Program-made: the position numbers and the translations under genes
In this document: positions 22,717-33,046 of the stretch, one piece after another
Numbering within the stretch: position 1 is the first letter of the stretch
Layout: the number at the start of each line of letters is the position of its first letter
The notes under the pieces: model-generated
What the model was told of the DNA's origin: nothing
Database searches by the model: none
The model's input: only the letters and a program-made list of their open reading frames with translations
Assembly: GCA_009760885.1 (NCBI GenBank)
Contig: CM019704.1
Location: forward strand, 10,996,303-11,060,302
Direction of reading: 5' to 3'
DNA length: 64,000 bases
Origin: Achatina immaculata
Taxonomy: Eukaryota; Mollusca; Gastropoda; Stylommatophora; Achatinidae

Positions 22717-22951
22717 TCTCTCTGTCTCTCTCTTTCTTTCTCTCTCTCTCTCTCTCTCTCTTTTTCTAATAAACAGCAAACCAAGTGGACAGAAAAAGCA
22801 AAATTAGCCTCAGAAACTAACCAGCACTGCAGACATGAGAGAAAGAACTCGAACATGTTTCCTTTACTTGTTACTTGTGCCAGAGTGGTGAGAGCTCTGT
22901 CTCTTTCCTGGCTGGGTGGTTCTTATCGTGAAGGAGTCGGTATTGTGTCCC

Positions 22952-22998
<47 letters not shown>
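22717..22998. repeat. Two (CT)n microsatellites with a short unique spacer
   Basis: CT runs at about 22717-22765 and 22952-22998. The intervening ~190 bp shows nothing recognisable. Confidence 0.85.
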
Positions 22999-23001
<3 letters not shown>

Positions 23002-23519
23002 CATAAACACAATTTTTCTTCCTTTCAAATCTAAAGAGTTTGTCAAACTCTGAGAGCTAACCTTACATCAGGACTCCCACGTCATATGAAGAAGAAGAAG
23101 AAGAAATATCGCGCTCTCTTACCTTGCTGCATACAAGCTTCGTTGTGACTACAAAAATTTTGTCATAAAAATGCTATCAGAACTTTCTGTTTGTGGGGCT
23201 TTAAAAAGAACATTGGGACATTTTCCATCTACAATTTCTGTAAAATAAATAAATATAATAAATAAATATAATAAATAAATACATAAATCCTGTGCGAATA
23301 AGAAAATGTCATGATGATTTCACTGAAATTTCTCAAAATTCTGCCACGACTTTTCAGAGTTACGCCAGCTTTCTATTCCTAGGGGTGGTGGAGTCAACAG
23401 AGAAGTTAGGCTCTGTAACTAACGAGAAAGCTCCTCTTTAATAGTTACTGTTTATGCACACGACATAAAATGCTTATCTGTTTTTTATGTTAGACAAAGG
23501 CTAAAATGAAAGCGCTGAA

Positions 23520-24223
23520 AAAAACCCAATACCAGAAGTACTAAATAACAGTACCACAAAAAACAACCCAATACAAGAAGTACTAAGTAACAGTACCACA
23601 AAAAAACAACCCAATACCAGAAGTACTAAATAACAGTACCACAAAAAAACAACCCAATACCAGAAGTACTAAATAACAGTACCAAAAAATAACTCACTAC
23701 CAGAAGTACTAAATAACAGTACCACAAAAAACAACCAAATACCATAAGTACTAAATAACAGTACCACAAAAAAACAACCCAATACCAGAAGTACTAAATA
23801 ACAGTACCAAAAAATAACTCACTACCAGAAGTACTAAATAACAGTACCACAAAAAACAACCAAATACCATAAGTACTAAATAACAGTACCACAAAAAACA
23901 ACCCAATACCAGAAGTACTAAATAACAGTACCACAAAAAACAACCCAATACCAGAAGTACTAAATAACAGTACCACAAAAAACAACCCAATACCAGAAGT
24001 ACTAAATAACAGTACCACAAAAAAAAAAACAACCCAATACCAGAAGTACTAAATAACAGTACCACAAAAAACAACCCAATACCAGAAGTACTAAATAACA
24101 GTACCACAAAAAAAACAACCCAATACCAGAAGTACTAAATAACAGTACCACAAAAAACAACCCACTACCAGAAGTACTAAATAACAAGACCAAAAACACA
24201 AAAAAACACAAAAAAACACAACA
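23520..24223. repeat. ~42-bp minisatellite, left part
   Basis: Unit AACCCAATACCAGAAGTACT followed by AAATAACAGTACCACAAAAAAC with variable A-runs, about 16 units. A ~127-bp internal segment (with CAAATACCATAAG and AAAAAATAACTCACTACC) is repeated, showing unequal exchange. The array is interrupted at 24233 by LINE-B and continues at 24950. Confidence 0.95.
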
Positions 24224-24232
24224 ACCCACTAT

Positions 24233-24938
24233 TATTCATTCATTCACTTGCATGTCCCTTGCGGAACTTTGCCTTCCTAACAGCTCTCCTGTGGGCCTCT
24301 CGGTTGTAAGCAAGATGGCCTGCTGCTGATGCATCCATTTGCAGATCATCAACGATGTCTTGCAGCCATCTTCGCCTTGGTCTTCCTCTCTTTCTTTTTC
24401 CCATTATATATCCCTCCAAGATGGTCTTCTCTAGATTATCATGACTTTTAATGTGTCCAAAATATTTAAGTTTTCTCTCTTTAATCCTCTTCACTAGCCA
24501 GCCTTCATCAAAATCAAGTTCTTGTAGTATGGATATAGTTGTTCTTTTTTTGTGTCCACGATATTTGAAGAATTCTTCTGTAGCATTTACATTCAAAGGC
24601 ATTTATGTGTTTCTCAGCTGGTTTGTTAAGTGTCCAGGTCTCACAGGTATATGTTGCGATGGGAAAGATGCATGCCCTTAAAAATCTTATTTTTGTAGTT
24701 TTGTTTGTTCCTCTCCACAGATTCTTTAGTTGTTTTACTTTCTGAAGAGCGATAGATGTCCTCCTTTTAATTTCCCTCATTGTATCTCCATTACTAGTTA
24801 GTAGTGATCAAAGATATTCAAAACTCTCCACTTCTTCCAGTTTTTCCTCATTGATACATATTTCAGCTGCCTTGTTTGTTTTGTCAGTTGTCATCAATTT
24901 AGTTTTCTTGCATTAAGATAGAGGTTTTGCTCTATCAG
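24233..24938 (-). mobile_element. LINE-B 5'-truncated copy inserted in the minisatellite
   Basis: Minus-strand frames cover MREIKRRTSIALQKVKQLKN, TYTCETWTLNKPAEKHINAF, LVKRIKERKLKYFGHIK, GKRKRGRPRRRWLQDIVDDL and the end KFRKGHASE, followed by the tail GTGAATGAATGAATA. ACCCACTAT occurs directly on both sides (24224-24232 and 24939-24947), a 9-bp target-site duplication. The lineage is fairly young: only a couple of frameshifts. Confidence 0.9.
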
Positions 24939-24949
24939 ACCCACTATCA

Positions 24950-25190
24950 TCTTACCCACTACCAGAAGTACTAAATCACAGTACAAGAAACAAAACCACT
25001 ACCAGAAGTACTAAATCACAGTACAAGAAACAAAACCACTACCAGAAGTACTAAATAACAGTACAAGAAAAAAAACCACTACCAGAAGTACTAAATAACA
25101 GTACAAGAAAAAAACACTACCAGAAGTACTAAATAGCAGTAAAAAAAACTCCACTACCAGAAGTACTAAATAACAGTACAATAAAAAGAA
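24950..25190. repeat. ~40-bp minisatellite, right part
   Basis: Continuation of the 23520-24223 array beyond LINE-B, with local variants (CACTACCAGAAGTACTAAAT then CACAGTACAAGAAACAAAAC). The difference in variants suggests the halves evolved apart after, or already at, the insertion. Confidence 0.92.
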
Positions 25191-25250
25191 ACTTGCTGGA
25201 AATGAGTTAGAAAATCAACAAAAACAAATCTAGACAATCATCTCACATAG

Positions 25251-25264
25251 GTTTCCATGGAAAC
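25251..25264. promoter_or_regulatory. Palindromic X-box-like motif
   Basis: GTTTCCATGGAAAC is a perfect 14-bp palindrome resembling an RFX X-box. Motif-only call. Confidence 0.25.
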
Positions 25265-25499
25265 AGACAACAGATAAAAGGTCCTATTGATCCTACATTC
25301 TGTGACGTATTTTGGGAAAAGGTGGCAGGCGGTAGATGAGAGAGAACAGAACAGCGTGAACTGACAATAAAACTAGCTGCACAACAAACCACTTCACTTT
25401 CCTTAGAATCATTGTTTAAAAATAATGTCCAAATCCGACAATGATTTAATCGAATTCACTAAAATAATTTGAAAAGATTGTTATCAAACAATGTCTTGT

Positions 25500-25992
25500 T
25501 CTTCAGCTTTCCCAGCCATTGAGGCTCATTGCTGCAGATAAAGTTAACCTCCATTCCTCTCTATTCCTAAGCTTCTCTCTCCAGTTGGTGACACCAATTT
25601 CTTTTATATCATCTTCTATGTTGTCTTTCCATCTTTGTCTTGGTCTGCCCCTTGGTCTTCTTTTCTTCTTGTACATATATAATTTTCGTTTGGCTGTTCT
25701 CTTCCATTCTTTCTACATGGCCCAACCAGCAGTAATCTGTTCAGTTTCAAGATATTTATAATTCGTTGGGATTTAAATAAGCTGTTCAGTTTAGTGTTCT
25801 TTCTAGCTCTCCATTCTCCACTCTTGGTATCCTTTGTGGGCATAAAGATTCATCTTAGGATGTATTTCTCAAAGATATGCAATTGTTGTTCATCGTTGTT
25901 TTTTTTTTTTGTACTTCTCGTTTCTGATCCATACATGTTGGCTTGTCTTATTATAGTTTTATAGATTGTTATTTTGGTGTTTTGGGACAGGA
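25500..25992 (-). mobile_element. LINE-C C-terminal fragment, inverted copy
   Basis: The minus strand repeats the LINE-C end: KDTKSGEWRARKNTKLNSLF, KSQRIINILKLNRLL, then NGREQPNENYICTRRKEDQG and DDIKEIGVTN. It ends at a CTGGGAAAGCTGAAGAAC tail. It lacks the SINE that splits the + copy at 16447-17480 and so serves as the unoccupied reference. Confidence 0.75.
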
Positions 25993-26039
25993 TCTAGAAC
26001 AACGTCGCTGAAATTAACATGAACACAACAGACTAGGGA

Positions 26040-26515
26040 GCAGCACGTGGCCACTACAGATCTCAGCATGTGGCCAGTACACATCTCATCGCGTAGCCAG
26101 TACACATCTCAGCACGTGGCCAGTACACACCTCAGCACGTGGCCAGTACACATCCCAGCACGTGGCCAGTACACATCTCAGCACGTGGCCAGTACACATT
26201 TTCACCACGTGGCCACTACACGTCCCAGCATGTGGCCACTACACATCCCAGCACGTGGCCAGTACACATCTCCACCACGTGGCCACTACACGTCACAGCA
26301 CGTGGCCACTACACGTCACAGCACGTGGCCACTACACATCCCAGCACGTGGCCACTACACGTCCCAGCAGAGTGGCCAGTACACATCCCAGCACGTGGCC
26401 ACTACACATCCCAGCACGTAGTCAGTACACATCTCAGCACGTAGTCAGTACACATCTCAGCACGTAGTCAGTACATATCTCAGCACGTAGCCAGTACACA
26501 TCTCAGCACATAATC
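26040..26515. repeat. 23-bp minisatellite carrying CACGTG in each unit
   Basis: About 20 units of ACACATCTCAGCACGTGGCC followed by AGT. Most units contain the E-box palindrome CACGTG; rightmost units have CACGTAG instead. Frames are spurious. Confidence 0.95.
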
Positions 26516-26519
26516 GTAC

Positions 26520-27002
26520 CTAAGATAACCAGGAGATATCTGAAGCGATAAATCTCATGAGAGCTTTAAAGTAATCGAACAAGTACAGAACGCTGTGACT
26601 ATCATCTTATCACAATACACTTCTTCACCATTCATAAATACAGATTTATCAGATCTAAAAACTGTGTGACGCCATTTACTAAAAGCTGTAGAAAATGTTT
26701 CTTAGCAACAGGTTCACTTCTAAGGGGAAATATCTTGTCAATCTTGACACCCCCCCCCCCTTTTTCCCCACCCCAAAGTCGTTGTACTCTTTCGACGCCG
26801 GAGGGAAAAACGCGGACGTTCCCTTTTGTGCCGGGACAAAAGGCGCGGGTTTTGATATGTATAGGGGAAAATGTTAAACTAATTATTTCCACGTTAAAAG
26901 TATGCGTATTATGCCTCCAAATAGCTATAACTGTAAGAATATTTCATAAATAAAGAGTTTTTTTTTAGGAAAAAAGATGTAGTATGATGATTTTATCCAT
27001 CG
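26520..27002. other. Single-copy region
   Basis: A poly-C tract at about 26750-26760 followed by a locally GC-richer 60 bp. Short ORFs on both strands have no family resemblance. Confidence 0.45.
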
Positions 27003-27010
27003 GATAGGTC

Positions 27011-27867
27011 AGCGGAATTCCGCTTGATCTGTTACATATCATGTACCGGGAGTTGGGCATAAGGCTAACAACCTTATCCTGGGACCTATCTAGAGGCAAC
27101 TCCAGATGGGAAAAAAAGATATCGTTATGGAAACTCCCAGAGAAACCAACCGAGCATCAGGGATGCCAACTCCGAAGAGCTCATTCGTCGGCCCCAAACA
27201 TGTGACAAGGGTTGGATTCTGGAATGTGAGAACGATGGCAGCACCAACAAGTCAATCAATTTGCATACCTTGGCAGCTACATAGACCAGGATGGTGACAC
27301 TAGAAAGGAAGTTAGAATTAGAATTGCAAAAGCAGCATCAATCTTCAAGAATCTTTAGAATATATGGAATTCAAAAGTTATAAGCACAAAAACCAAGTTA
27401 AGACTATTCAATTCAAATGTAATATCCACCCTCATTTATGCATGCGAAAGCTGGAAAACAACTAAAGAAACAGATAAGAAATTAGACTCTTTTTAGAACA
27501 AATGCGTAAGGAAAATACTTGGCATTAAGTGGAACGAATTCAAGAACAATGCAGAGATAAGACAGATGACTGAACAACAACCAGTCTCATGGGTGATCAG
27601 GAAAAAGAGATGGACATATGTTGGTCACTTGATGAGAAGAAATGATCAGAGAATCCCAAAACAAGCTATCAAGTGGAACACAACAGGTCAAAGAAAAAGA
27701 GGCAGACCGCGTGAAACTCTGAAGAGGACATTGTTAAGAGAGGCCAAATTAACAGGCATAAAATCCTTTGATGAGGTTGAAGGACTCGCCGAAGACAGGA
27801 AAAATTGGCGAACTACTTTGCGAGCCCTATGTGACGTCTAACGGCACGGGAAGGATATAAGATATAA
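27011..27867 (+). mobile_element. Internally deleted LINE-A with both ends
   Basis: The 5' part (27011 to about 27245) opens with the palindrome AGCGGAATTCCGCT and codes for the start of the endonuclease ORF (KHVTRVGFWNVRTM, typical of craniofacial-development-protein-2-like RTE elements). At about 27248 it jumps straight to the C-terminal block (NQFAYLGSYIDQDGDTRKEV), followed by CESWKTTKETDKK, RRNDQRIPKQAIKWNTTGQR, KRGRPRETLKRTLLREA, LRALCDV and the family tail ending GATATAAGATATAAGAT. RT is absent, so it is non-autonomous. GATAGGTC flanks it at 27003-27010 and 27868-27875. Confidence 0.8.
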
Positions 27868-27987
27868 GATAGGTCTAGGACTGACATCGATCGACCGGCG
27901 ATGTGTAGATCGACTTTGTCGTTTTATCCGATCTCGTCGTGTCGTTATGTTGCATGTTCACTTTAAAATAATACCTGAAATAACCTT

Positions 27988-28371
27988 CTAACTACTTCTC
28001 CAGTCCATCCAATAGTCTAAATCTACGTGGGGTACATTCATGAACAGTGGTCTAGTCGTAGGGGGGACATGTTTGCCTCCGAAGTCACCAAAAAACTGAT
28101 GTTTTTTTTTATCGAAACGCTGTATTTTGACCCCCGCTGTTGTGATGCATTCAAAATGGTGACAAAGGTCACTAGACATGCATACTGCACTGTTTACAAT
28201 CAAAAGTTTCACGGGTTTTGAATCAAACGAAGCTAGGGTCCCTATCGGGGCCTTGGCAAAAACGTGACAAAGCGGAAGGGTCCGATTGGGACTTCTGGTA
28301 CGGGAATTAAAAAGAAAAAAATTCATGAAATACTTTCTATTTTCACTGAACAACGGGACATACGGTGACAC
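27988..28371 (-). CDS. Unassigned open frame, doubtful
   Basis: A 127-codon minus-strand frame of normal amino-acid composition without minisatellite periodicity until its upstream end. It includes CHHFECITTAGVKIQRF and KHVPPTTRPLFMNVPHVDLD. No known domain is recognised, there is no clear splice site, and its N-terminal end runs into a 41-bp repeat. It could be a fragment of an unrecognised mobile element or chance. Confidence 0.15.
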   Translation of the reverse strand: MSPYVPLFSENRKYFMNFFLFNSRTRSPNRTLPLCHVFAKAPIGTLASFDSKPVKLLIVNSAVCMSSDLCHHFECITTAGVKIQRFDKKKHQFFGDFGGKHVPPTTRPLFMNVPHVDLDYWMDWRSS

Positions 28372-28500
28372 AGCTTTCCACTTTCACTGAACAACGGGAC
28401 ATACGGTGACACAGCTTTTTGCTTTTACTGAACAACGGGACATACGGTGACACAGCTTTCTACTTTTACTGAACAATGGGACACAGCAGAGCAGACGCCA
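28341..28500. repeat. 41-bp minisatellite (about 3.5 units)
   Basis: Unit TTTCACTGAACAACGGGACA followed by TACGGTGACACAGCTTTCCAC, at 28341, 28382, 28423 and a decayed fourth copy. Confidence 0.92.
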
Positions 28501-28509
28501 GAACAGGAA

Positions 28510-29180
28510 ACGTACTTTTAGATTTGTTAGAACAAAAATGGCAGTTTTTAAATAAATAAATTACGTACTGAAAAGTCTTGAGAAGCCATTCGGTGTTATT
28601 GATCGGGTTTGAGGTACCTCATCAGAGTCTACAAACCTAAACCTCTGCAACCTCGTGAATGCAGGATTTTATGGTTAATTTTAAATGTATAATTTGTCCG
28701 GCTTCATCCACGCTCTACTTAACTCCATTTTAGGTGGCACTTTTTTTGAAAAGCAAGACTAGCCAAGAAAAGGAAGAAATAAACTGTTTATGTTGATTTT
28801 CCTACTGCATGGTCCCTTCAGTTCAAAAATATAATCAGTTTATCGCTCTTGATAAACCCACACATTCCTGTTTAGAGAAAATGATATTAGATGTTTACAG
28901 ACAACTTGACACTTTTATCAACGCGTCCTCGTAATCAAAACTTTGAATTAGAAAACTATAAACACCGCCAGTGTAACATTATGACTGAAGTTTGCAGCTC
29001 AAAAGTGAAACTATCTACACCAATGTTGCTCACAAAGATGGGGTGGGGAGAGAAGAAACGCCAGCAAACTTCTACCAACTTTTATCACCCGCCAAAACTT
29101 CATGCAGATTCTGGGAGAATACATTTCTACACTTACAAAAATGTCTTTCCACTCCAGCATGTTCGCGAAATTAATAGATC
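28510..29180. other. Single-copy region, no supported gene
   Basis: AT-rich; the ORF at 28891-29226 has no recognisable motif. Nothing else seen. Confidence 0.45.
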
Positions 29181-29189
29181 TTCTATCTA

Positions 29190-29975
29190 TCCTTCTATCC
29201 TTCCCGTGCCGTTAAATGTCACATAGGGCTCGCAAAGTAGTTCGCCAATTTTTCCTGTTTTCGGCGAGTCTTTCAACCTCATCAAGGGATTTTATGCCTG
29301 TTAATTTGGCCTCTCTTAACAATGTCCTCTTCAGAGTTTCACGCGGTCTGCCTCTTTTTCTTTGGCCTGTTGTGTTCCACTTGATAGCTTGTTTTGGGAT
29401 TCTCTGATCATTTCTTCTCATCAAATGACCAACATATGTCCATCTCCTTTTCCTGATCACCCATGAGACTGGTTGTTGTTCAGTCATCTGTCTTATCTCT
29501 GCATTTTTCTTGAATTCGTTCCACTTAATGCCAAGTATTTTCCTTACGCATTTGTTCTAAAAAGAGTCTAATTTCTTGTCTGTTTCTTTAGTTGTTTTCC
29601 AGCTTTCGCATGCATAAATGAGGGTGGATATTACATCTGAATTGAATAGTCTTAACTTGGTTTTTGTGCTTATAACTTTTGAATTCCATATGTTCTCAAG
29701 ATTCTTGAAGATCGATGCTGCTTTTGCAATTCTAATTCTAACTTCCTTTCTGGTGTCACCATCCTGGTCTATGTAGCTGCCAAGGTATGCAAATTGATTG
29801 ACTTCTTCAATATTTGTCCCTTCTACATGTATTTTTCCATTTTGATTGATGGGAATTTTCATTATTTTTGTTTTGTCCTTGTTAATTTCAAGTCCTATTT
29901 TGCTAGCCAGTGAAGACAGGCTATCTGTTTTTTCTTGCATGGAATTCACATTGTTGCAGATAAGGAAATTAATAG
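29190..29975 (-). mobile_element. LINE-A 5'-truncated copy (RTE-like)
   Basis: The best-kept LINE-A C-terminus. On the minus strand: NVNSMQEKTDSLSSLASKIG, EINKDKTKIMKIPIN, NQFAYLGSYIDQDGDTRKEV, FNSDVISTLIYACESWKTT, then after an in-frame stop (TTTTAG) EQQPVSWVIRKRRWTYVGHL, KRGRPRETLKRTLLREA and LRALCDI. It ends with the usual GGCACGGGAAGGATAGAAGG tail. No RT core. Confidence 0.88.
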
Positions 29976-30154
29976 ATGCCAAATAGATTTTCACATTTAA
30001 GATTTACCAACTCTTGGAGAAGTAGACACACGATCTCGGAAAGTTCTAGTAGCTGGGATCTTAGTATATGAGGACAGCGAAGAGAAATAATCGCCATGTT
30101 CTAAAAATGTCATTCGTAGGATTTTATTGCTCAATATTTCAGTTACGTCCCTTA

Positions 30155-30462
30155 GTCATTTGCATGTCCCTTGCGGAACTTTGCCACCCTAACAGCTCTC
30201 CTGTAGGCCTCTCAATTGTAAGCAAGATGCCCTGCTGCTGATGCATCAATTTCCAGATTATCAACGATGTCTTGTAGCCATCTTCGCCTTGGTCTTCCTT
30301 TCTTTCTCTTCCCTATTATGTACCCTTCCAAGACGGTCTTCTCTAGATTATCATGACGTTCAATGTGTCCAAAATATTTAAGTTTTCTCTCTTTAATCTT
30401 CTTCACTAGCCAGCCTTCATCAATATCAAGTTCTTGTAGTATAGATATATTTGTTCTTTTTT
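30155..30462 (-). mobile_element. LINE-B 3' fragment
   Basis: Minus-strand frame KKIKERKLKYFGHIERHDNL, EKTVLEGYIIGKRKKGRPRR, RWLQDIVDNLEIDASAAGHL; 3' end GGGACATGCAAATGAC. Strongly 5'-truncated. Confidence 0.85.
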
Positions 30463-30523
30463 AGTACCTTAGTACTTTGTATATAAAAATGTACCGTCAT
30501 CAAGAGCCGTGTTACAGCTATTA

Positions 30524-30830
30524 TCAGTTACTGTGTCTGCTGGCAATAACGATCAATTGTTCAGTTTGTGCAGTACTTGATTTTTTAACCATCACTGCTG
30601 CATTTCTTTTTACAACCTGCTCAGTCTCTTTAGACATTAGTCTCCCCTCTTCTTTCTTTTTTTCCACTTGAGTTTTCCAGTCATTGCAAGGTTCTCTAAC
30701 ATCTGTATTCTCATGACGTGTCAAAGAGTTTTGATTGTACTTTTTTTTTCTTGTGATTTTAATTTCTCTCTGATATTATCAACTTGCCTGAGAATTTCTT
30801 AAATTCTTTTTCTGATCGCCGACAACAAAA
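30524..30830 (-). pseudogene. Possible decayed coding sequence
   Basis: On the minus strand the two frames RQVDNIREKLKSQ (about 30800) and, after a frameshift near an A-run, NTDVREPCNDWKTQVEKKKE through IVIASRHSN have a charged, helical, protein-like composition and end in tandem stops. The family is not recognised. It may be the fossil of a coiled-coil protein or of a mobile-element ORF. Confidence 0.2.
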
Positions 30831-31199
30831 CTGTTAACCTTTCCCCCAAAATCACACCTGTGTTGATTCTAATTCTTGTATCAGCTTATATTTAAATTTA
30901 TTTCTTTGTTCTTGAAGCATAAAGTGATTATATTCTACATATTACTGTAATACCTTTTATCATTTCTAGTAACATACTATATGTTGTTATGTTGTTGTTG
31001 TTTTCATCCACGTCTGCCGGTACTGTTCAAAGACAACCAAATTTATTGCCAATGTCTGCTTGACAAGTAGATTTCTAATAAAACAGCGAATGTAACATGG
31101 CTTGAAAATTGCTGCTCATGGTTAGTAAATTATATGTAAACGAAAACTGTCCATTTTTACATTAAACGAGAATATACGTGTGCAAAGACTTGAAGAGTA

Positions 31200-31350
31200 T
31201 GTCACCAATAAGTAGTGTATAGTCATACAGCTATACATAAAGAACTGCACTAAAGCATGGATAAACTGAAGAAAGTAGGAACAGCTTTATTATTTAACGA
31301 TAACATAATAAAGCTGTTCCTACTTTCTTCATAGTTTGTACATTTTGAAG
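31200..31350 (-). mobile_element. PLE-related foldback element, copy 1
   Basis: Contains a perfect 25-bp inverted repeat (GAAGAAAGTAGGAACAGCTT plus TATTA at 31268-31292; complement at 31306-31330) with a 13-base loop. The flank GTGTATAGTCATACAGCTAT matches, in reverse complement, the tail of the element at 39832-40029. No coding capacity. The family assignment rests on the related segment at 57062. Confidence 0.6.
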
Positions 31351-31436
31351 AGTATATCAATACAGCTGCTTTATATTTTATAAATTGTGTCATTTGTAAA
31401 ACTGGGACTGTTTTTTAAACGTGCCGTTTGTTTACA

Positions 31437-31577
31437 TGGCGCCTAGCAGCGGAGGTGGAGAAACGAGGGTGGGTCAAGCCTCTCCATGTTTAACCGAGAA
31501 TAAACCGAGTACCATATTAAGACTGTAAACTGCTACAACGTATTCAAAATGGAGCTAAGAGAGTCTCCTCAAGCACT
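31437..31577 (+). other. Possible first (untranslated) exon of the 51.5-56.8 kb gene
   Basis: A locally GC-richer segment with GTTTACATGGCGCCTAGCAG, two short upstream ORFs and a good 5' splice site (AAGCACT then GTAAGT at 31578). The second ATG (31549, context CAAAATGG) stays open to the donor. If spliced to the acceptor at 51520, this small ORF would end at the TAA immediately before the ATG at 51537. The link across about 20 kb is inference; no other evidence ties the two. Confidence 0.25.
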
Positions 31578-32199
31578 GTAAGTTCTGCCATCTTTTCATG
31601 TTTAAAAACTGTTGTATTTGCGCTACAAGCTCGCGTTTTCTTTTGTATTTGTTTATTATTTAGAGGTTTTAATAATCGTAAAAACATTTGTATTATAACA
31701 AGTTTTAAAGTTCTTTTTTAAAAAAATTATTCAATTCAAAATCATAATTAGAGGAAACGAGGTTTTTAAAACGCATGGTATAATGTATTTACAGTGTTAA
31801 AGCTGTGATTAAGATGTGGGACATTTTTTGTATGAATGAAAGTTAAAAAGATGTATTTTTTGAAAAAAATAATTAATTTTGTTTTTCATATTGTTGAGGG
31901 TGTTGCACTGAAACTCAACCAATCATTTACAAGAATTGTAGAGAGATTGACTGTAGAAAGTAATTTTATTAAGTCATTATTACTTTTCTATGCTTCATGT
32001 GACCTTTCTAAAGTTAAAGTTTTGTATTGGAATATGAAATCTGTCAGAACACAATGATTTTGAAAAGCAATCAATAAATAAATGATAAGATCTTTTGGCT
32101 TCACCTCACTGATAATGTTAATGGTGTTGTTGCATTTCCTTGCTTGACATTTCTGGTGGTTGAAGTAGCGGTGAAGATCAGGTAACACAGTCATCATAT

Positions 32200-32490
32200 C
32201 AAACAAGTAACACAGACATTATATTAAACAATGAACACAAAAATCATATAAAAAATTAACACTGGCATCATATATCACCCTCTAGTGTGCTGACAGGTCA
32301 AGGAAAATATGGGCACTAACACCATATCCCTATGTGCCTCTTAGGCATGACAGGATAACCTTTACCTACCTTTTTTTTTACTGGCATCATATCAAACAAG
32401 TAACACAGATATTATATAAAACAAGTAACACAGACATCAAATCAAAACAAGTAACACAGACATCAAATCAAACAAGTAACACAGGGCTGG
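32200..32490. repeat. ~25-bp AT-rich repeat cluster
   Basis: Diverged units of AAACAAGTAACACAGACATC and ATATC, interrupted at 32274-32379 by a short insertion. Confidence 0.8.
32274..32379 (+). mobile_element. 106-bp retroposon-like insertion ending in T9
   Basis: Flanked by the exact 13-bp duplication ACTGGCATCATAT (32261-32273 and 32380-32392). The insert starts ATCACCCTCTAGTGTGCTGA and ends TTTACCTACC plus nine T. Length, long target duplication and a terminal T-run suggest retroposition of a small Pol III-type RNA, but I see no A/B boxes and cannot name the source. Confidence 0.55.
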
Positions 32491-32494
32491 CTAT

Positions 32495-33045
32495 TGTGGC
32501 TATTTAAAAAAATCTTCTATTGGACCTAAATAAATAGATTTTGTGGTTAGCCAGGTTTTCTAGCCTGAAAGTTAGGATAGCTCAAAGATGTTGAAGAGAG
32601 TGACTATTTAAAATGTTGAATTAATAAGGACATTAAAAAAAAATAGTGGAAGCTTATTGTACACAATAAAGTTACAACTATTACTGAGATAAAATTGTTG
32701 TTATCCTTAAATTAAAAAGGAAGAGGAAAGATGCTGCATTAAAAAAATTCAACAAAAATTGTCTAATCTAGGATAAACTGTAAACAGCTTACCCAAATTA
32801 ACAAAAAAATTGCAACCGAAGAGAACTTTTGAAAAAAATCCTGGACAGTCAGTGAAAATGGGTGCCTAGTCATCTTATTTATAGCGGCTTTCTTTAAAAT
32901 TTCCTATCAAGCCTAAATATACAATTTCAAGTCATCACAGCTACCACAGTGTATGAATTTCTCCATGTTTTATTGGTGAAGATGTAGCTTATACAATGGA
33001 GTTTTAATGTATTGTTTCAGTCAGATCTAGTTGTTTCTCTTGATG
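32495..33045. other. AT-rich single-copy region
   Basis: No gene, repeat or motif of note. Confidence 0.5.
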
Positions 33046-33046
33046 A

